From Casuarina equisetifolia (Eukaryota; Streptophyta; Magnoliopsida; Fagales; Casuarinaceae): a DNA stretch of 64,000 nt. The stretch spans positions 20,425,580-20,489,579 of the forward strand of contig CM052355.1 in NCBI GenBank assembly GCA_028551475.1, written 5' to 3'. Within the stretch, counting starts at the first letter, position 1. The number at the start of each line of letters is the position of its first letter. A program made the position numbers and the translations under genes. Below, one piece after another: positions 46,361-59,949 of this stretch. The notes beneath the pieces are model-generated. The model was given only the letters and a program-made list of their open reading frames with translations. It was not told the origin of the DNA and ran no database searches.

Positions 46361-49300
46361 ATATATATTGTAAACAAATGCATTAATAGTTAAGATTATG
46401 GAATCTATTGGAGGAGGAGAAGAAAAAGAAGTAAAAATTTCAAAAAGATTATTTCTTGTTCTGCTCTCTTTTCTTAGAAAGAACGAAAATTTTAGACCAT
46501 TAGATTAATTATAAGTAACATGACACGTTTTAGGCCATATATTTTAATAAATGAGAGAAACTAACTCGAAAGTGGGTTGTTCCTATTGATTTGCTATATT
46601 GATATAGGCATATTTTACACTTACTCATACATGGCTAATAAGAAGTTGGCTGTATGATAGAAGAAACCTAGGACTCACTGTTCTAGCAAAAACAAGGGGA
46701 GGGATTCCTGAACAGATCTTCGGCCATCCGTGCATAGTGTAGGCAACAGGATATGATTCGATGACAAAAGCAAGATGCTGCGTATTACTTTCAACAGTCT
46801 GACTGGTAAGGGATCTGGACCACGTCCACCTTTCTTTGGAAAAAGCATAACAGTCATCTCTGAAAATACTGTCTCTCTTTTTTTTTTTTTAATAACTGTT
46901 TGTCAACAGGAAGTTATGTCTTTGATTCCCCCCACCCCACTTTTCTTTTGTGGAGAGTGGGTGCCTAGATTTGTGTATGTCACTGGTCTTTGGTATGGCA
47001 CCATAGGTTTAGGAAGCTACGGGTCAAATAGGTCCTTGGCGAATGCGGTGTTAGGTGGAGGACGTTACACATGACGGCAGGCCATTTCATTGGAATTAGA
47101 AGGAAGGATCGAAATTGGAGTTATTTTAAGGGAACCAAAGGACGAGCACAACCTTTGTATGAAAGAAGATTTCGTCACAATGTAAACATCGATATTTGGA
47201 AGCTCGCGACAACCAGAGTCAGATAGTGTACAAACACAGCCGAAAGTAGTCTCTGGGATATACTTTTAAGGTTCAAACAGAATCAGATGTTTGAATAAAT
47301 ATAAGAGATCGAAGTGGTTCTTCTTTAACAGCCACGTTATGATTATTAAATCGAATTACCTAATGTGACGGTTGGGATGAGTGCATCAAGACTTTGTTAG
47401 TCAATTGTATGATTATCATACCGGGTCATGAAATCCCATGGGGCCTTTGGTACGAGAACAAATCTCCAGTCTAGAGCACAAAATTAGAAAGAGAAACTCG
47501 CAGGTCAATGCTCAGTTTGACTCTTAATTTGATGTCATCGGAATCCACACTCTTACTTTTTCTTTTTTAGGTCAGAAGAGGATTGCTAATGCCGCCAGGA
47601 GGAAGGTTAAGAATGGACTTTTTCGTTGTAAAAGAATACATAAAATCAGTCCTTTAGTTACGGTTTGATTCAATATCAATTTTTAGGTTAAGATTGAGCC
47701 AAAAAATAAAATAAAATAAAATAAAAATTACCTTTTACATTTGAGTGGTTTGACAATAAACTTTCTTATTGTTTTCTTCTACCAAATCATTAATTAAGTT
47801 TTACCTTGTTAACAAGTTATTTAGTGATCTACAATCACATAACAAAGCAAGTCATTTTACTTGTTACTAGTGACAGGATGTAAATTCTGTCCTAGAAATT
47901 ATAAAAAAAAAATTACACAAAAAAAGGCTTCCTCTATAAGAAATGGATATTATCTTTACCTTGTTTTATAAAAGATTTTTTTTTTCTCTTTTCGAATTTC
48001 TTGGGGTAAATTATTTTATTATTATACTATTTTTTGATATAATACTCTTATTCTACACATAATGACATCATTAAAAAATTACTTGTACCAATAATTAGAA
48101 TATGGAAATAGAGAAAATAAAGATTTTAAATAAAAAATCATATATCAATTTCAAAATATACAAAAACTTTGAGAACCTTTTTTTAATCAATATTGAGAGA
48201 CTTGTTGTAATGAATTGAGGTGAGGAGAGATGACAATGGTTTTGTCTACTTAAGTCACAAAGGAAACATCCACATAGAAAGTAATGGAAGCATTTTATGA
48301 AGAAATATGATTTATAATTAATTTTATTATAATATGATATAGTTATTGATATTATGTATAGTGTGCCTTTCACAATTGGTCAAAGCACATGTATGTAGTA
48401 TAAAAGTGGGTGATATATCCATCTACATCTTAATGTTAATGTTAACTATGCTTGATGGTCAATATGCAACACGAGTGTAGTTTAGAGATGTTGGAATTTT
48501 TACTATGATCCATCCTCATTAGCTTTCAATTTCAAGCATTTAGTATCTAGCCATGTTCCTAAGATTTTTGTCGTTTTGTGTCCAATTTTTCATTTGTGTT
48601 GGCTTTGATCTCCTTTATTGTGTATAATTGTGTTTTATTATTTTTTTAAAGGAAAACTAATAAAAATTATATATATATAATCTATGAAATATAATAGGAG
48701 AGATCATTATAGCTAGTCAATTGATAAATAGATTTTCTTTATTATCATTCTTTGTCTTTTTGTTCTAAATATTTAACTCTTAAAGTTATTAAAAAATTTG
48801 TAAGAAATAGATTTTATTGTGTTAAAAAATGATCAAAATTGTAAAATACTTGTTTATTTATCATGCTTGAAGGTTTGAGGATATCACCTTTAATGTAATA
48901 TAATGTTATAAGGTCCTCTCTTAGGGGTAATGCCTTTAACCATCTTGTATTGATATATTTTATGTATAAATTCTTTCCTTAAAAAAAACCATTAAAATGA
49001 ATTAAATTTTAAAGGACACATTATAAGAGCCAATTCCTCAGTACTCAAAAAGTTCATAAAACTCTACCTACCTAGAACTCTAGCCAATGGCTTGAGCTAG
49101 AATTCATTACAAAGACATAACTATGTGTCTATCTCGAGATTATTGACAAATAATTGTACATAATCATTTATTTAGTCAATTCATGTCCCTTTATTAGTTA
49201 TTCATCACATAAGGTGGAATTTCGTGCTAGAGATATGATTTAAAAATTAAATTAACACAATTTCTTAATTGTTTTAACTTTCAGAAATAATTGCTCAAAA

Positions 49301-49560
49301 TCAATTATTTAGTATGTTCATGTCACTTCATTGGTTATTAGTTACTTTAGGTAAATTCAATAATTTGCAAAGCCTTGTCATTTGTTTGATCAGGTAAATT
49401 AGATAAGGCATCGAAGGGTCCCCGTCAAATGGACAGTCCGCAGGAAAATAGATTATTGTATTGGAAAGGAAAAAAAAATAGTTAAATATGAAAAATGAAG
49501 TTGGTGGATTTCCAGAAGATTTTAGCTGATGATGGCAGAAGCCGCACGAGGCCCTGTTTC
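46361..49560. other. Intergenic, no gene recognised
   Basis: Mostly AT-rich. The 99-codon frame at 46775-47074 and the - strand frames at 48095-48373 and 49328-49588 show no domain, no splice context and no codon pattern that would support a gene. No RNA gene was recognised. Confidence 0.45.
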
Positions 49561-50173
49561 TATTCTGCGTGTGATTCACACGTGGCAATCAGACGGTGGG
49601 TCTCTATCCGTTAACGTGTTTAGTTAAATCCAGTTGCCAGGTACATTTCGCTCTTCCAGGTTTCCAACCAAGGCCTACCGTTTGTTTAACCTTCAGCCTT
49701 CATTTTTTGTACTAAAAGTACTTCCTAAATTAAGTAAGTACCATATTTGTCCCGCTGGAGTAACGTGGCAGAGTTTGCCGTAAGAACTTCTGTACACCTC
49801 AGCTGTAGCATGCAATTTCTCTCGGTAACCATCCGCAGGAAACATCCTTATGGTTTAGGATAGGCAAGCCATTGTTAACTAATGAGATCTGGCCACGTCA
49901 AGGAGATCTCGCTCTTGACCGTGGCGATCTAACACCGACTGTATCTTTGCGATCAGGGAGGGCCACGTGTTCCACAGTGCGCGGGACACAGCCGGTGGTA
50001 TAGGGCTCGGAGCGGGTCCAGCCGGTAAACACCCTTCTGCAATTCCCGCTAGGTATACATAAGCAGCCTCGTCTATCTCTGTTTTTCTTTTTGTGTGTTG
50101 GCGATTTCGCAGTTTCGTAGGGGGGATTAGGAGAGCGAAAAGCTTTTCGTATTTTCAAGCTCGTGTTTCAAAG
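49561..50173 (+). promoter_or_regulatory. Promoter and probable first 5'-leader exon of the SLK2-like gene
   Basis: Two CACGTG G-box cores are present, at 49579-49584 (ACACGTGGC) and 49964-49969 (GGCCACGTGT); further ACGT cores are near 49763 and 49893. A TATA-like TATACATAAG begins at 50054, which would put the start of transcription near 50085. From there a GC-richer leader runs to AAAG|GTCAGTG at 50173, a good splice donor, so a leader intron is likely. G-boxes bind bZIP and bHLH factors; whether these are used is inference. Confidence 0.5.
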
Positions 50174-51164
50174 GTCAGTGACTGGTCTTCATTTCAATTA
50201 CTGTTTTTTTGGCCTAATTGTTGGTGGTAATTTGAGTCATGAAATTCTGCTTCAATCGATCTCTGGAACGTAAGAAGCTTATTTTTTTAAAGCATTTTTG
50301 CAGGCTTTTTGCTTGGTAGCTCCTGATCTTGTTGTTTTATTGGCTAATGATTCTTTAATGCGGTTTAGCATGTTTAATTAGTGGGGCTTACAGTTGAAAC
50401 TTCTCGAAATTTCTTATTCGATTTGAGCTATTTGGGGGATCGATCGTAGTGTATGGTTCTTGAAATGAAGAAATTTGAGCTAAACTTGAGTAATGGTTGA
50501 TTTTTGAGTCGTACTTTTGCGGTTGCGCAATTCGATCGCTGTTTCGCGGGCTTCATTTTTATGGTTTTAAGGACTTTCCCCTATATGCTGGGGAAACTTG
50601 TGATTGAAAGTTTGGGTTCTGGGCGAATTATATTGGTTATATTTTTTATTTCATCTTGCTCTTAGGATAGTTTGAGAGTGATTTTCTATGTGTTTTAGGT
50701 CCGATTGAAGTCTTAAATTAGACGTGGTGACACGGCTTGCAAAATTCTTGTGTTTATTCTATTCTTAGCCATTTTTTTTCTACAGCTAATGTTGTTGTTT
50801 GGTTTTGTTCATTTTAGATCCCAATTACAAATTGTTGAAAGCTCAAACAGAGTAAAACTCTCCGAGCGGTTGGAATGCACTAGAGCTTGTAGATTTGTAA
50901 AAAATCGTACCTTCATTGGTGAAATCTGGGACACAAGGGTTCAAATTGTGTTTTACGTTGGGTTGGTCAAGTGGGAATGTGCCACTAGTTGTTCCATTGT
51001 GTGTTTGTGGAGCTTTTGGCCATTTTTTTTTTATACCCTTTTTGCTTTTGGACCATTTTAAGTGGTTTGAGTGTATTTTTTTTTTAATATATTTATATAA
51101 ACCCTAGTTAGATCTGGCTCTGGAGAGCTACTTAGACTCCAGCCACCAAGGGGCGGTGCCCCCC
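50174..51164 (+). other. Probable 5'-leader intron and leader sequence of the SLK2-like gene
   Basis: The sequence is T-rich and intron-like after the donor at 50173. Several possible acceptors exist (for example TTTTGCAG near 50302 and TTCTACAG near 50786), so the leader structure cannot be fixed. The 103-codon frame at 50750-51061 is upstream, contains intron-like T runs and is not called a gene. Confidence 0.45.
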
Positions 51165-54100
51165 ATGGCACCTTCTCGGGTGGCTGGAGGGTTAACCCAA
51201 TCTTCCTCAAGTTCTGGAATATTCTTCCAGGGAGATGGGCAATCCCAGGTAGTAGTTAACTCGCACTTGAGCTCGTCTTTTGGGAACTCTTCTAATTCAA
51301 TTCCTGGAACTGGCCGTTCAAATCTGGGCCCTGTATCGGGTGATATGAACAATGCTGCATTGAACAGTGTGGCTAACTCTGGACCAAGTGTTGGGGCAAG
51401 TTCTTTGGTCACAGATGCAAACTCTGCACTTTCTGGAGGCCCCCATTTGCAAAGAAGTGCCAGCATCAATACAGAGTCTTACTTGCGTTTACCTGCATCG
51501 CCTATGTCGTTCTCATCCAATAATATTAGTATAACGGGATCATCAGTTATGGATGGGTCTTCTGTAGTGCAGCAAAATTCTCATCAAGACCAGAATTCAC
51601 AACATGTGCAGCATAATCAGCACCCACCACAAGGGGCTTCAAGTGCCACATCATTACCTACATCTCAAACTTGTCAACTACCCCTTTCCATGGGTGCACG
51701 AGTTGGAGCTTTCATTCAGGATCCAAATAATTTGTCACAGTTGCAGAAGAAACCCCGCTTAGATATCAAGCAAGAAGATATCTTGCAGCAGCAGGTGTTA
51801 CAACAGCTATTGCAGAGACCAGACCCTATGCAATTTCAAGGACGCAACCCACAGTTACAGGCCCTGATTCAGCAGCAGAGGCTGAGGCAACAACAGCAAC
51901 AGCTTCTGCAGTCTATGCCACAGTTGCAGAGAGCCCAGTTGCAGCAGCAGCAGCAGCAGCAACAGCAGCAACAGCAGATGCAGTTAAGGCAACAACTACA
52001 ACAGCAGGCGATGCCCCCTGTATCGGCCATGAAACGCCCAATTGATAGTGGTGTATGTGCCCGGCGGCTGATGCAATACTTATTTCATCAACGACAGCGA
52101 CCACCTGTGAGTACTTGCTTTTACGTCTTTGTCTTGCAAAACCCAGAAAACATTAGAATATGTTGAAATGACCTCCATACTCATCTGAAACACGTGTGAT
52201 ATGTTATGCTCTATCCAATTGCTATTATGGTTATGGTGGTGTGCATCTTGGTTGTGGAATATGAATAGGATGAATAAAAAAATAGGTTTATTTTAATTAT
52301 TTTGACCAATATGACCACAATCTGGAGGGACATGCCACAAATATGACAAAGATATTTTAATATGAATAAAAATATGTTGAAATGACCACCATACTCATCC
52401 GAAACATGTGCGATATGTTATGCTCTATCCAATTGCTATTGTGGTTATGGTGGTGGTGTACGGTTGTGGAATATTAATAGGATGAATGAAAAAATAGATT
52501 TATTTTAATTATTTTGACCAAAATGACCACAATCTGCAGGGACATGCCACAAATATGACAAAGATATTTGTGGAGGTAAGGTTGGATCTTCTCAAGAACA
52601 TAAGGAGTTGATATTAAGATGATTGTCTAGTGTTGTAGAAAGAAAAATTCAGGATTCTAAGATTTTACCAATCTCAAGTATGGATTATGGATCCTGCGTT
52701 TGTTTATAGTCTTAATTTACCACGTCTGTTTGTGACACTCATTATGCCTATTGATGTTTCTTATGAATCTTTCTAAGTTAGTACGAGCATAATGTTATTC
52801 ATTCATAACATATTTATGAACATCCCTTCTGTTTTGCCTCTCATATTTTCAAAGAAAAACCTGATATATTGCATGTTGGTATGAGATCATAGTTGTCTTC
52901 ATAGCTTATTGGGTAAAACGCATCCTTCTGTTTTTGTGAATTTGAGTAACATTCTCTTATTATGCAGAAATTTTTTTATGGCCTAATATTTTTTGAACAT
53001 GCTGAATTTTCATGTTCACTTTATTTGTTAATTTTAGGTCCTTAAGGAGCTTTGGATTTTTTTTTTAAATAATAATTTTATCTTGTTTCATTTTTCTTCC
53101 CATGCCCGCAGGAAAATGGTATTGTGTACTGGAGGAAGTTTGTGGCGGAGTATTACTCTCCTCGTGCTAAGAAAAGATGGTGTCTATCTCTATATGATAA
53201 TGTCGGGCAACATGCACTTGGTGTTTTCCCGCAGGCAGCTATGGTCAGTTTTCTCCGACCTGATCTTTCTTTCTATTTTTAAGAGGTGGAAAAGACTGTA
53301 CAGCATACTACTCTGACCGTACATAAAGTTTACCCTATAATCAATACTGAAATGTTTTCTTTCAACTCATTTCACGAGTATTTTTCATGTAATTGAAAAC
53401 GGTATTGTATTCTTGTTCCTCTATACTTTCTGAAATTATATGACTGTGTTTCTCACGTATTAAATTTTTCTCTTGATATTTTTGTTTCCTTTTTATTTTC
53501 TGGGCCAGGATGCATGGCAGTGTGAAATTTGTGGCTCCAAATCTGGAAGGGGGTTTGGTAAGAAAATATTGATTGTTGTATATATTATTTTTCTGAGTTT
53601 ATGTTTTTTTTTTCCCTTTTCTTTTGGTAATTCTTTTCTGGACTTTGTTCTGGTAGGTCTCGGGTTATAATGAGACCGAGAGCAAATGATTTTTCACCTG
53701 TATTTGCATTTTGAATAGGTCAACCAATACCTTTCTCACAGCCTGACTAGCTTTTAAAAGCTAGCTTCTTATTGAGTTAATTTTTATTGATTCAGTGTAA
53801 TTGCAAAGAAGCCTCAATATGTTTACAAAAGCCTGTTGTAATCCAAGGGTAATTTTCTATATAATATAAAGGGGTAGCATTTACATTCTTAGGCTGAAAA
53901 ATGAAGAAAAAAGGTTTTATGGCCCTGCACTCGGATTCTGTTGGCCCTGCACCTGGATTAGAATGCATCACATCACAGTTTTAAATAAATTTAAGGGAAA
54001 TCTTTTCACATGAACTCCATGGGAATTCCAATAAGTTGTTTGGTAATTGTTGGTGGCTAACAATTCCTCATTCTGATTAGGAGAGATGCTGAACCTGGTA

Positions 54101-57100
54101 AGTAAGTGATACGGGAAAGAACATGGTTTGACTCAATTAGTTACATGATCCATGGACTGTGAGTGCTGCCTGTATACAACAACTTCGGATCTTCCAAGAT
54201 TTTTTCTTTTTAATTTTTAATTTTTTAAAAATAGCTTTACCTTAAACTTCAAGCACCTCAATGGAGACAAAAAGCGTGGCACTTCAATGCAAAAACAAAT
54301 GTAAGTTAATGTGCTATAATATCTATGAAGCACCCAAGGTGGGGCCCTATTTAAATTAAACCCAGTTAAGTGATTGGGTTGTCTTGCACCATGCCTATGT
54401 CTTCAATGCAGTTTCAATTTTATGTTGAAGTTTCTCGAAATATTTGCTTCTTGGTATATTAAAGATCTTATAAAATCTAAATAGTAGTTTCCTTTCTGCA
54501 GAGGCAACTTTCGAAGTACTTCCTAGACTTAATGAGATCAAATTTGGCAGTGGGGTCATTGATGAGCTTCTATTTTTGGACTGCCCACGGGAATGTAGAG
54601 TTTCATCTGGAATAATGGTGTTAGAATATGGAAAAGCCGTCCAGGAAAGTGTTTATGAGCAACTTCGTGTTGTTCGTGAGGGTCGGCTTCGGATCATATT
54701 CACACATGATTTGAAGGTTAAAAAAGATTATTCCTATCTCATATTAAGTATTGTCAGTCAGTCATTATCTTCTGCAAATTGCCTGATGCAACTTTTATGC
54801 TTTGGCAGATATTATCTTGGGAGTTTTGTGCACAAAGGCATGAAGAGCTTCTGCCTCGTAGGTTGGTTGCACCACAGGTATTAAACTTGTTGCCTTACAA
54901 ACTCGTACTATATTGTAATCATTATTTTTCGTCAAGTAGTGCATCCCTCTGATACAATAATCTTAAGATTGCTGCTACCATGTGTTGGCTTTGATTGTTG
55001 AAATGGAAGCGGTTTTGGATCTTTTTTGAGAACACATGCAAGAGATAATGTGGATATTTGTTTAGTTAAATCTTAGAGAAAAACTAATGAGACTGTTCAA
55101 GAAAGTAATGAGAAAAGTTTCGAACCTCATCTCCAGCATTAGGATTAAAAACTAAAGAGTCAACTACTAGGGAATTGCAAAAACATTCTTATTAGAAAAG
55201 TTTTACTTTCTATCTAGTATCAGTAATTGAAAGAACGTATGAGAAATAGCTGTGGTTTCCTTTTACTAAGAGGTTTTAGTTATTTCCAAAGATGGGGTCT
55301 AGCAAAAAAGCTTGTAACAGAAAGAAGTAACATCTAATGAACAGTGAAAATGTGAGTGCTGGTCCTGTTGTGCTTCTCTATTTATTTTATCCCCCAAACA
55401 TCTTTTCTACATAAATGTTCCACCAGGCTGAAGTTTGGAGATTCATTGTTAAAGTATGTTAAAGTTAAATTGGTCTTAAACGGTAGCTTATTCGTGAGAG
55501 GCTCAGCCCTGAAATCTTTAATTTCATACTGCAGGTTTAAGGTCTAGCATGATTTTTTCTTACCATACTCCTTTTAGATTTCCATTCAGTTCCCAGCTTT
55601 TAGTGTTCCAGTTTGTGTATGATCTTTTAGACTATTGGTTCTATAGATAGCTTTGTTTAGGTCACTCAGATTGCGTGAGGATTAGTATAAATATCTATTA
55701 ACTCACTAATTACCCTTCCATTGCAGGTAAACCAGTTGGTTCAGGTTGCACAGAAATGCCAAAGCACACTTGCTGAAAGTGGATCTGACGGGGTTTCTCA
55801 GCAGGATCTGCAAACGAATAGCAATATGTGAGTAGATGATCAATGAGACTCCCCTGCAGCTTAAAATTGTTTCTTCAATCCTTTTTAGTTGAAGCTTGTT
55901 GCTTTATATGGTAGTTTTTTCAATTGTTCTTTAGTAATTAGGAGTCCTAGCTCTCCCCATCTTAGCCTTGGTGGTTAAAGAAATGAAAGAAAAGCAGCTA
56001 GTAGTGGATTATTTGAAGATATTGCCCCTTACAGAAATGCAACCAAGTTTGAAGCACGCGTTGTTCATCTTGGTGCTTCTGACTTGTGATGAGATGAAGG
56101 CATGATATAATATGCTATGGGAGCACCAGTAGTGTATGTGCTTGAAAAGGATGAAATATGGGTCCTATAGTGATATTGGCATCATGAAATAAGTTGACAT
56201 CTGAGTGTTTTTGAAAAATTTTTAGTCTTTAGCTCTTCACTGAGCTTTGGGGTTTAAGGGCATTCTAGGTGGATACCATGTGAGGAAAAGAGAATGTTTT
56301 GTTACTTATGTCTGCGTTTAAGTGGGGTTGATCCATCACCAAATAAATTAACCCTGAGGTAGCACTAATACAGTGTCAACTGCTTTTCCTCAGGGTACTT
56401 ACAGCTGGGCGCCAGCTTGCAAAGAGTTTGGAATTACAATCATTAAATGACTTGGGTTTTTCAAAAAGATATGTCAGGTGCTTGCAGGTATGTGTTTTAG
56501 CTAATTCTGACATGAAACTTGTGGACATATAACGTGTTATATACTCTCCCTTGCGTTTTATGACAGTTGTCTGCTCTAACTCTTTACAGATCTCTGAAGT
56601 TGTCAATAGCATGAAAGATCTGATAGATTTCTGCCGGGAGCAGAGAGTTGGACCAATTGGTAATTTCCTTTCTGGCTTGTGTTATTACATATCGTTTTGC
56701 AACATAGAATCAACTTGCTAGTTTTCTGGCTCATCTATTTTTTCAATGTAAACTTCTGTCTGTTTGCTGAGATGGAAGTTTGACTTAAGTTATCCATCTT
56801 TATAGACTCGGGATGAAACTATGATAACTCTTTAGGAGCTAAGCCAGTCAAATTCTCCACTTTGATTTTTGTTTAAGTTGGAAAATATTGGAGGGTCGTG
56901 TTGAGAATTTGTCCTTGGTTATATACCCCTTGTTTTTCCCATTTTCATTTTGCTTCCATCAGAATTGGTAGTTGCACTCATATCATTTACGAGTGGAAAG
57001 TTATTTGGTTGTCTTGGTGCATATGCCATCTTTCATAAGCTACTGCTGAAATGCTATATGTGCTACATATTGAAAGGGCTTGGTTTTTTTCATCAGCGAT

Positions 57101-58122
57101 AAAGTGATTTCCAGAAGTCATATGCTGTTGGTTATTACGGCTGGAGTATTATTTCTATAGCAATCAGTTACGTAAATGCCTTATGACCACAGCTTTTTTC
57201 AATGTTATTGCAACATTTACTTGCAGAGGGCTTGAAAAATTATCCTCGACATGCCTCTGTGGCCAAGCTCCAGATGCAAAAGATGCAGGAGATGGAGCAG
57301 CTAGCAAATGTTCAAGGTCTTCCAACTGATAGGAACACCCTCAATAAACTGATGGCATTGCATCCGGGGCTTAATAACCAAATAAGCAATAACCACAATA
57401 TGGTTGGTCGAGGAGCTTTAAGTGGTTCTGCCCAAGCTGCGTTGGCGCTGACCAGTTACCAGAATAGGCAGAACTCGATGAATTCAAATTCAAATTCACT
57501 TCAACAGGAGGCTTCATCTTCTTTCAATAATTCTATGCAGAGTCCACCCTCAAACCTCCAAGGGGCAGCTGCTTTAATGTCAGGATCCATGCAGAGTTTA
57601 CCTCCAAGTGGCTTTTCTAGTCCCCATTTACCTTCCCAGCAGCCACCACAGCCTCAGCTGCAGCAGCGGTCACTCAGTGCTAACAACCTGCTGCATCAAA
57701 ATCATTCCTCGAACCCCCATGGCAACCCGGCCTTACAACCGCATGTGATCCAGCAATTGCTGCAGATGCCTCACAGTGGAGTACAGCAATCTCTTGGCCC
57801 AAATGCAAATGGGAATGTGGCAAGGAATGGGCTGGGATGCGGAGGTAACACGACGGCTGCAACAGCAGCAGCTGCCGCCATAGCCAATGCATCAGGAAGT
57901 AATGGACCTGCTCCAAGTCGGAGTAACAGTTTCAAAGCTGCTTCAAATAGTGATTCCGCCGCTGGTGGTAATAATGGTTTCAACCAGAGATCTCCAGATC
58001 TGTCACAGAGCCTTCATTTGCAGGATGATATAGTAGTTCCAGATATAGCCCATGATTTCACGGAAAACGGGTTCTTAAATGGCGACTTCGATGACAATAT
58101 TAGTTATGGATGGAAGGCGTGA
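51165..58122 (+). CDS. SLK2: SEUSS-like LIM-binding transcriptional co-regulator, SLK2 type
   Basis: Nine coding exons: 51165-52106, 53112-53243, 53509-53557, 54502-54716, 54809-54877, 55727-55827, 56394-56487, 56590-56659, 57227-58122; 855 aa. Phases agree at every junction and all introns are GT-AG. The first ATG of the frame is 51165 (MAPSRVAGG). Residues 1-190 are Ser/Asn-rich and include RLPASPMSFSSNNISI. A basic KKPRLD at about 193 may be a nuclear signal. A Gln-rich stretch (about 205-290, with a pure run near 260-272) follows. The LIM-binding domain begins near KRPIDSGVCARRLMQYL and covers exons 2-8 (FVAEYYSPRAKKRWCLSLYD, WQCEICGSKSGRGF). The C-terminal 300 residues are Asn/Ser/Gln-rich and end GWKA. 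SEUSS and SLK proteins are nuclear adaptors that work with LEUNIG-type co-repressors in organ development; this is transferred by family. The N-terminus and domain text fit SLK2 better than SEUSS itself. Confidence 0.92.
52157..52569. repeat. Tandem duplication of a 214-bp unit in the first coding-region intron of the SLK2-like gene
   Basis: Two near-identical copies begin AATATGTTGAAATGACC at 52157 and 52371, continue through TATGTTATGCTCTATCCAATTGCTATT and end in ACATGCCACAAATATGACAAAGATATT. They differ at perhaps 15-20 positions, by eye. The duplication lies entirely in the intron between exons 1 and 2, beginning about 50 bases after the donor. Confidence 0.88.
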
Positions 58123-58980
58123 CTAACATAAATTGGTTTCAGTCAATTATTGGCATCTGTTGGTTAGTCTCCATCATACACGTCTATGTACAGGATAATT
58201 CGAGATAGCTTGGTTTCTTTCTTCTTTTACTTCTCCCTATTAATCACGGAAATTGTTGACTTCAGGCACTTGTACTCAGTAGGTGTTTAGACATCTGTTT
58301 CGATGGCTTTCTGTCTCCCAAGTCTTGCGCAAGTGTAATCTATTGGACAGTAACTCTTGGAACGGTTTCCTTTTAATGTGATATTTACATGTTTCATTCC
58401 CCAATACAACCTTGAACTCTATGAATCTTCATAAAGTTGTCCCACTGGGGAGCAGTGGGAGCTGCTCTATTTATTCATTCATTAACTAAATGCACTTTTC
58501 AGTGAATCTTTGCAGACGAGTGTAATCAAAACCTTGTAGATGATATCTTTTCCCCTCCCCTGTTAACATCCTCCTGTCTCAGGGCGTGGTTGCTACTCTA
58601 ACCTGCCCTTCCCCTGCTGCTACCTCGGATGGAAAAGTACCCTTCCAATGTGAAATTGAGCTTTCGCCCTGAAGGATCAAAGGCCTGAGTTGCTACAAAT
58701 ATCAGGGAACTCGTTTTATTCTTTAAGAACGAATGACAAATCCAGCTTTTAAAACTTTGGCGGATGCAATATCAAAAGAAAATCATTTGTTCTTCAAAGA
58801 CTGGCAGCAGGATCTACCCCGCTAAAGATTTGATCCCAATTTTGGGTCATGGCCATGGTCTTACTTTCTAGTATATGGGTGAACGCTTCAGGGGTTGGCA
58901 GTGGTAGAGGCCAGCTCTTATTGATTTTGAGGATATCAGATTCTGCTACCAGTATAGGAGCTTAGGCCACACTTAAGGAA
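58123..58980 (+). other. 3' UTR and downstream region of the SLK2-like gene
   Basis: The 3' UTR follows the stop at 58120-58122. Its end was not fixed; no strong AATAAA signal was seen close by. No other gene is visible. Confidence 0.5.
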
Positions 58981-59949
58981 GCTGTAACACCCCGAGTCTA
59001 GAGTTAGGTTGGGTCTTAGTTGAGTGCAACCTCTTAGGACAAGAATGATCAATGGATCATAATTAGAAACTTCTGTACTCTTTTTTGTCTTAAATGAAAC
59101 TTGGGCAAATGATTGAGAATACGTTTTGGCATGTGAGAACGGGTTGAGCACCCCCATGGGGCTGGGGTGTTCATCTTTGGGGAAAGGATTTTACTTGAAA
59201 TTTGAGAATTGTATACTTAAACAGAGAGATCTAGCCTCTAGGTCGGGCTAGCCACTCCATTTAAGAGTCTCATAAACTGTTGCACTCATAAATGACTTGT
59301 CATTGATTCTCATCTCTTAGATGGTTTCCTTAACTCAGAATTCAAACTTCAGGCAAATTGGTGGAAATGTGACCCTACTAGAAGATCATACACACTACTA
59401 CACACACTTCTTTACCAGCCAAATTTTAATATTTGAAAAATTCACCACCTAAATTCAATGTGGACCTTATCTTCATGCCAACAGTAATTTCAATTAAAAA
59501 AAATCCTAAACAAAATCTGAAGACAACACGGTGCCTGCCAACATGCGCAAACAGGGCAGATCAGAGGAATAAGAAATATGGGCCCAGCCGTGGATTTTGC
59601 ACCCATCCCATATATACTGATACCTCAAACGTGATCGTTGAATGTGCACTCTCAATACACTGTTGGAAAGATATAATGCTATCCTTAAGTGGTGTGTTCC
59701 ACATTGATTGAATCTAAGACATATAAGCAATAAATATGAAAGGTAAGTTTCCTAAAAAATGATTGGTTTTAAAGAAGAAGTTGAACACATTTCTTAGTAG
59801 ATGTTGTAGAAAGTTAAGATTTTAGATGAAGACAACAATTTTGCAAATATTGTATTATTAATTTGGATTAACTATTGTTACAAACATAAACCAAAAAACT
59901 AACCTCTTACAAACCAATTCTAGTCTATTTTAAAGAACTGAACCTATAT
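58981..59949. other. Intergenic, possibly LTR-derived
   Basis: CTGTAACACCCCGAGTC at about 58981 resembles the TGTAACACCC start seen in some plant LTRs, but no partner copy exists in the window. The 92-codon frame at 59433-59711 has no recognisable features. Confidence 0.35.

Noticed and set aside
46775..47074. 99-codon open frame, relatively GC-rich
   Set aside because: It contains a T-run coded Phe stretch, has no recognisable domain and an antisense frame of similar quality. Nothing supports translation.
49898..50158. 86-codon - strand frame rich in Arg and Pro in the SLK2-like promoter
   Set aside because: It is antisense to the GC-rich promoter and leader, and its composition reflects GC content only.
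57680..57983. Antisense Ala/Leu/Val-rich open frames in the last SLK2-like exon
   Set aside because: They are shadows of Gln/Asn/Ala-rich coding sequence on the + strand.
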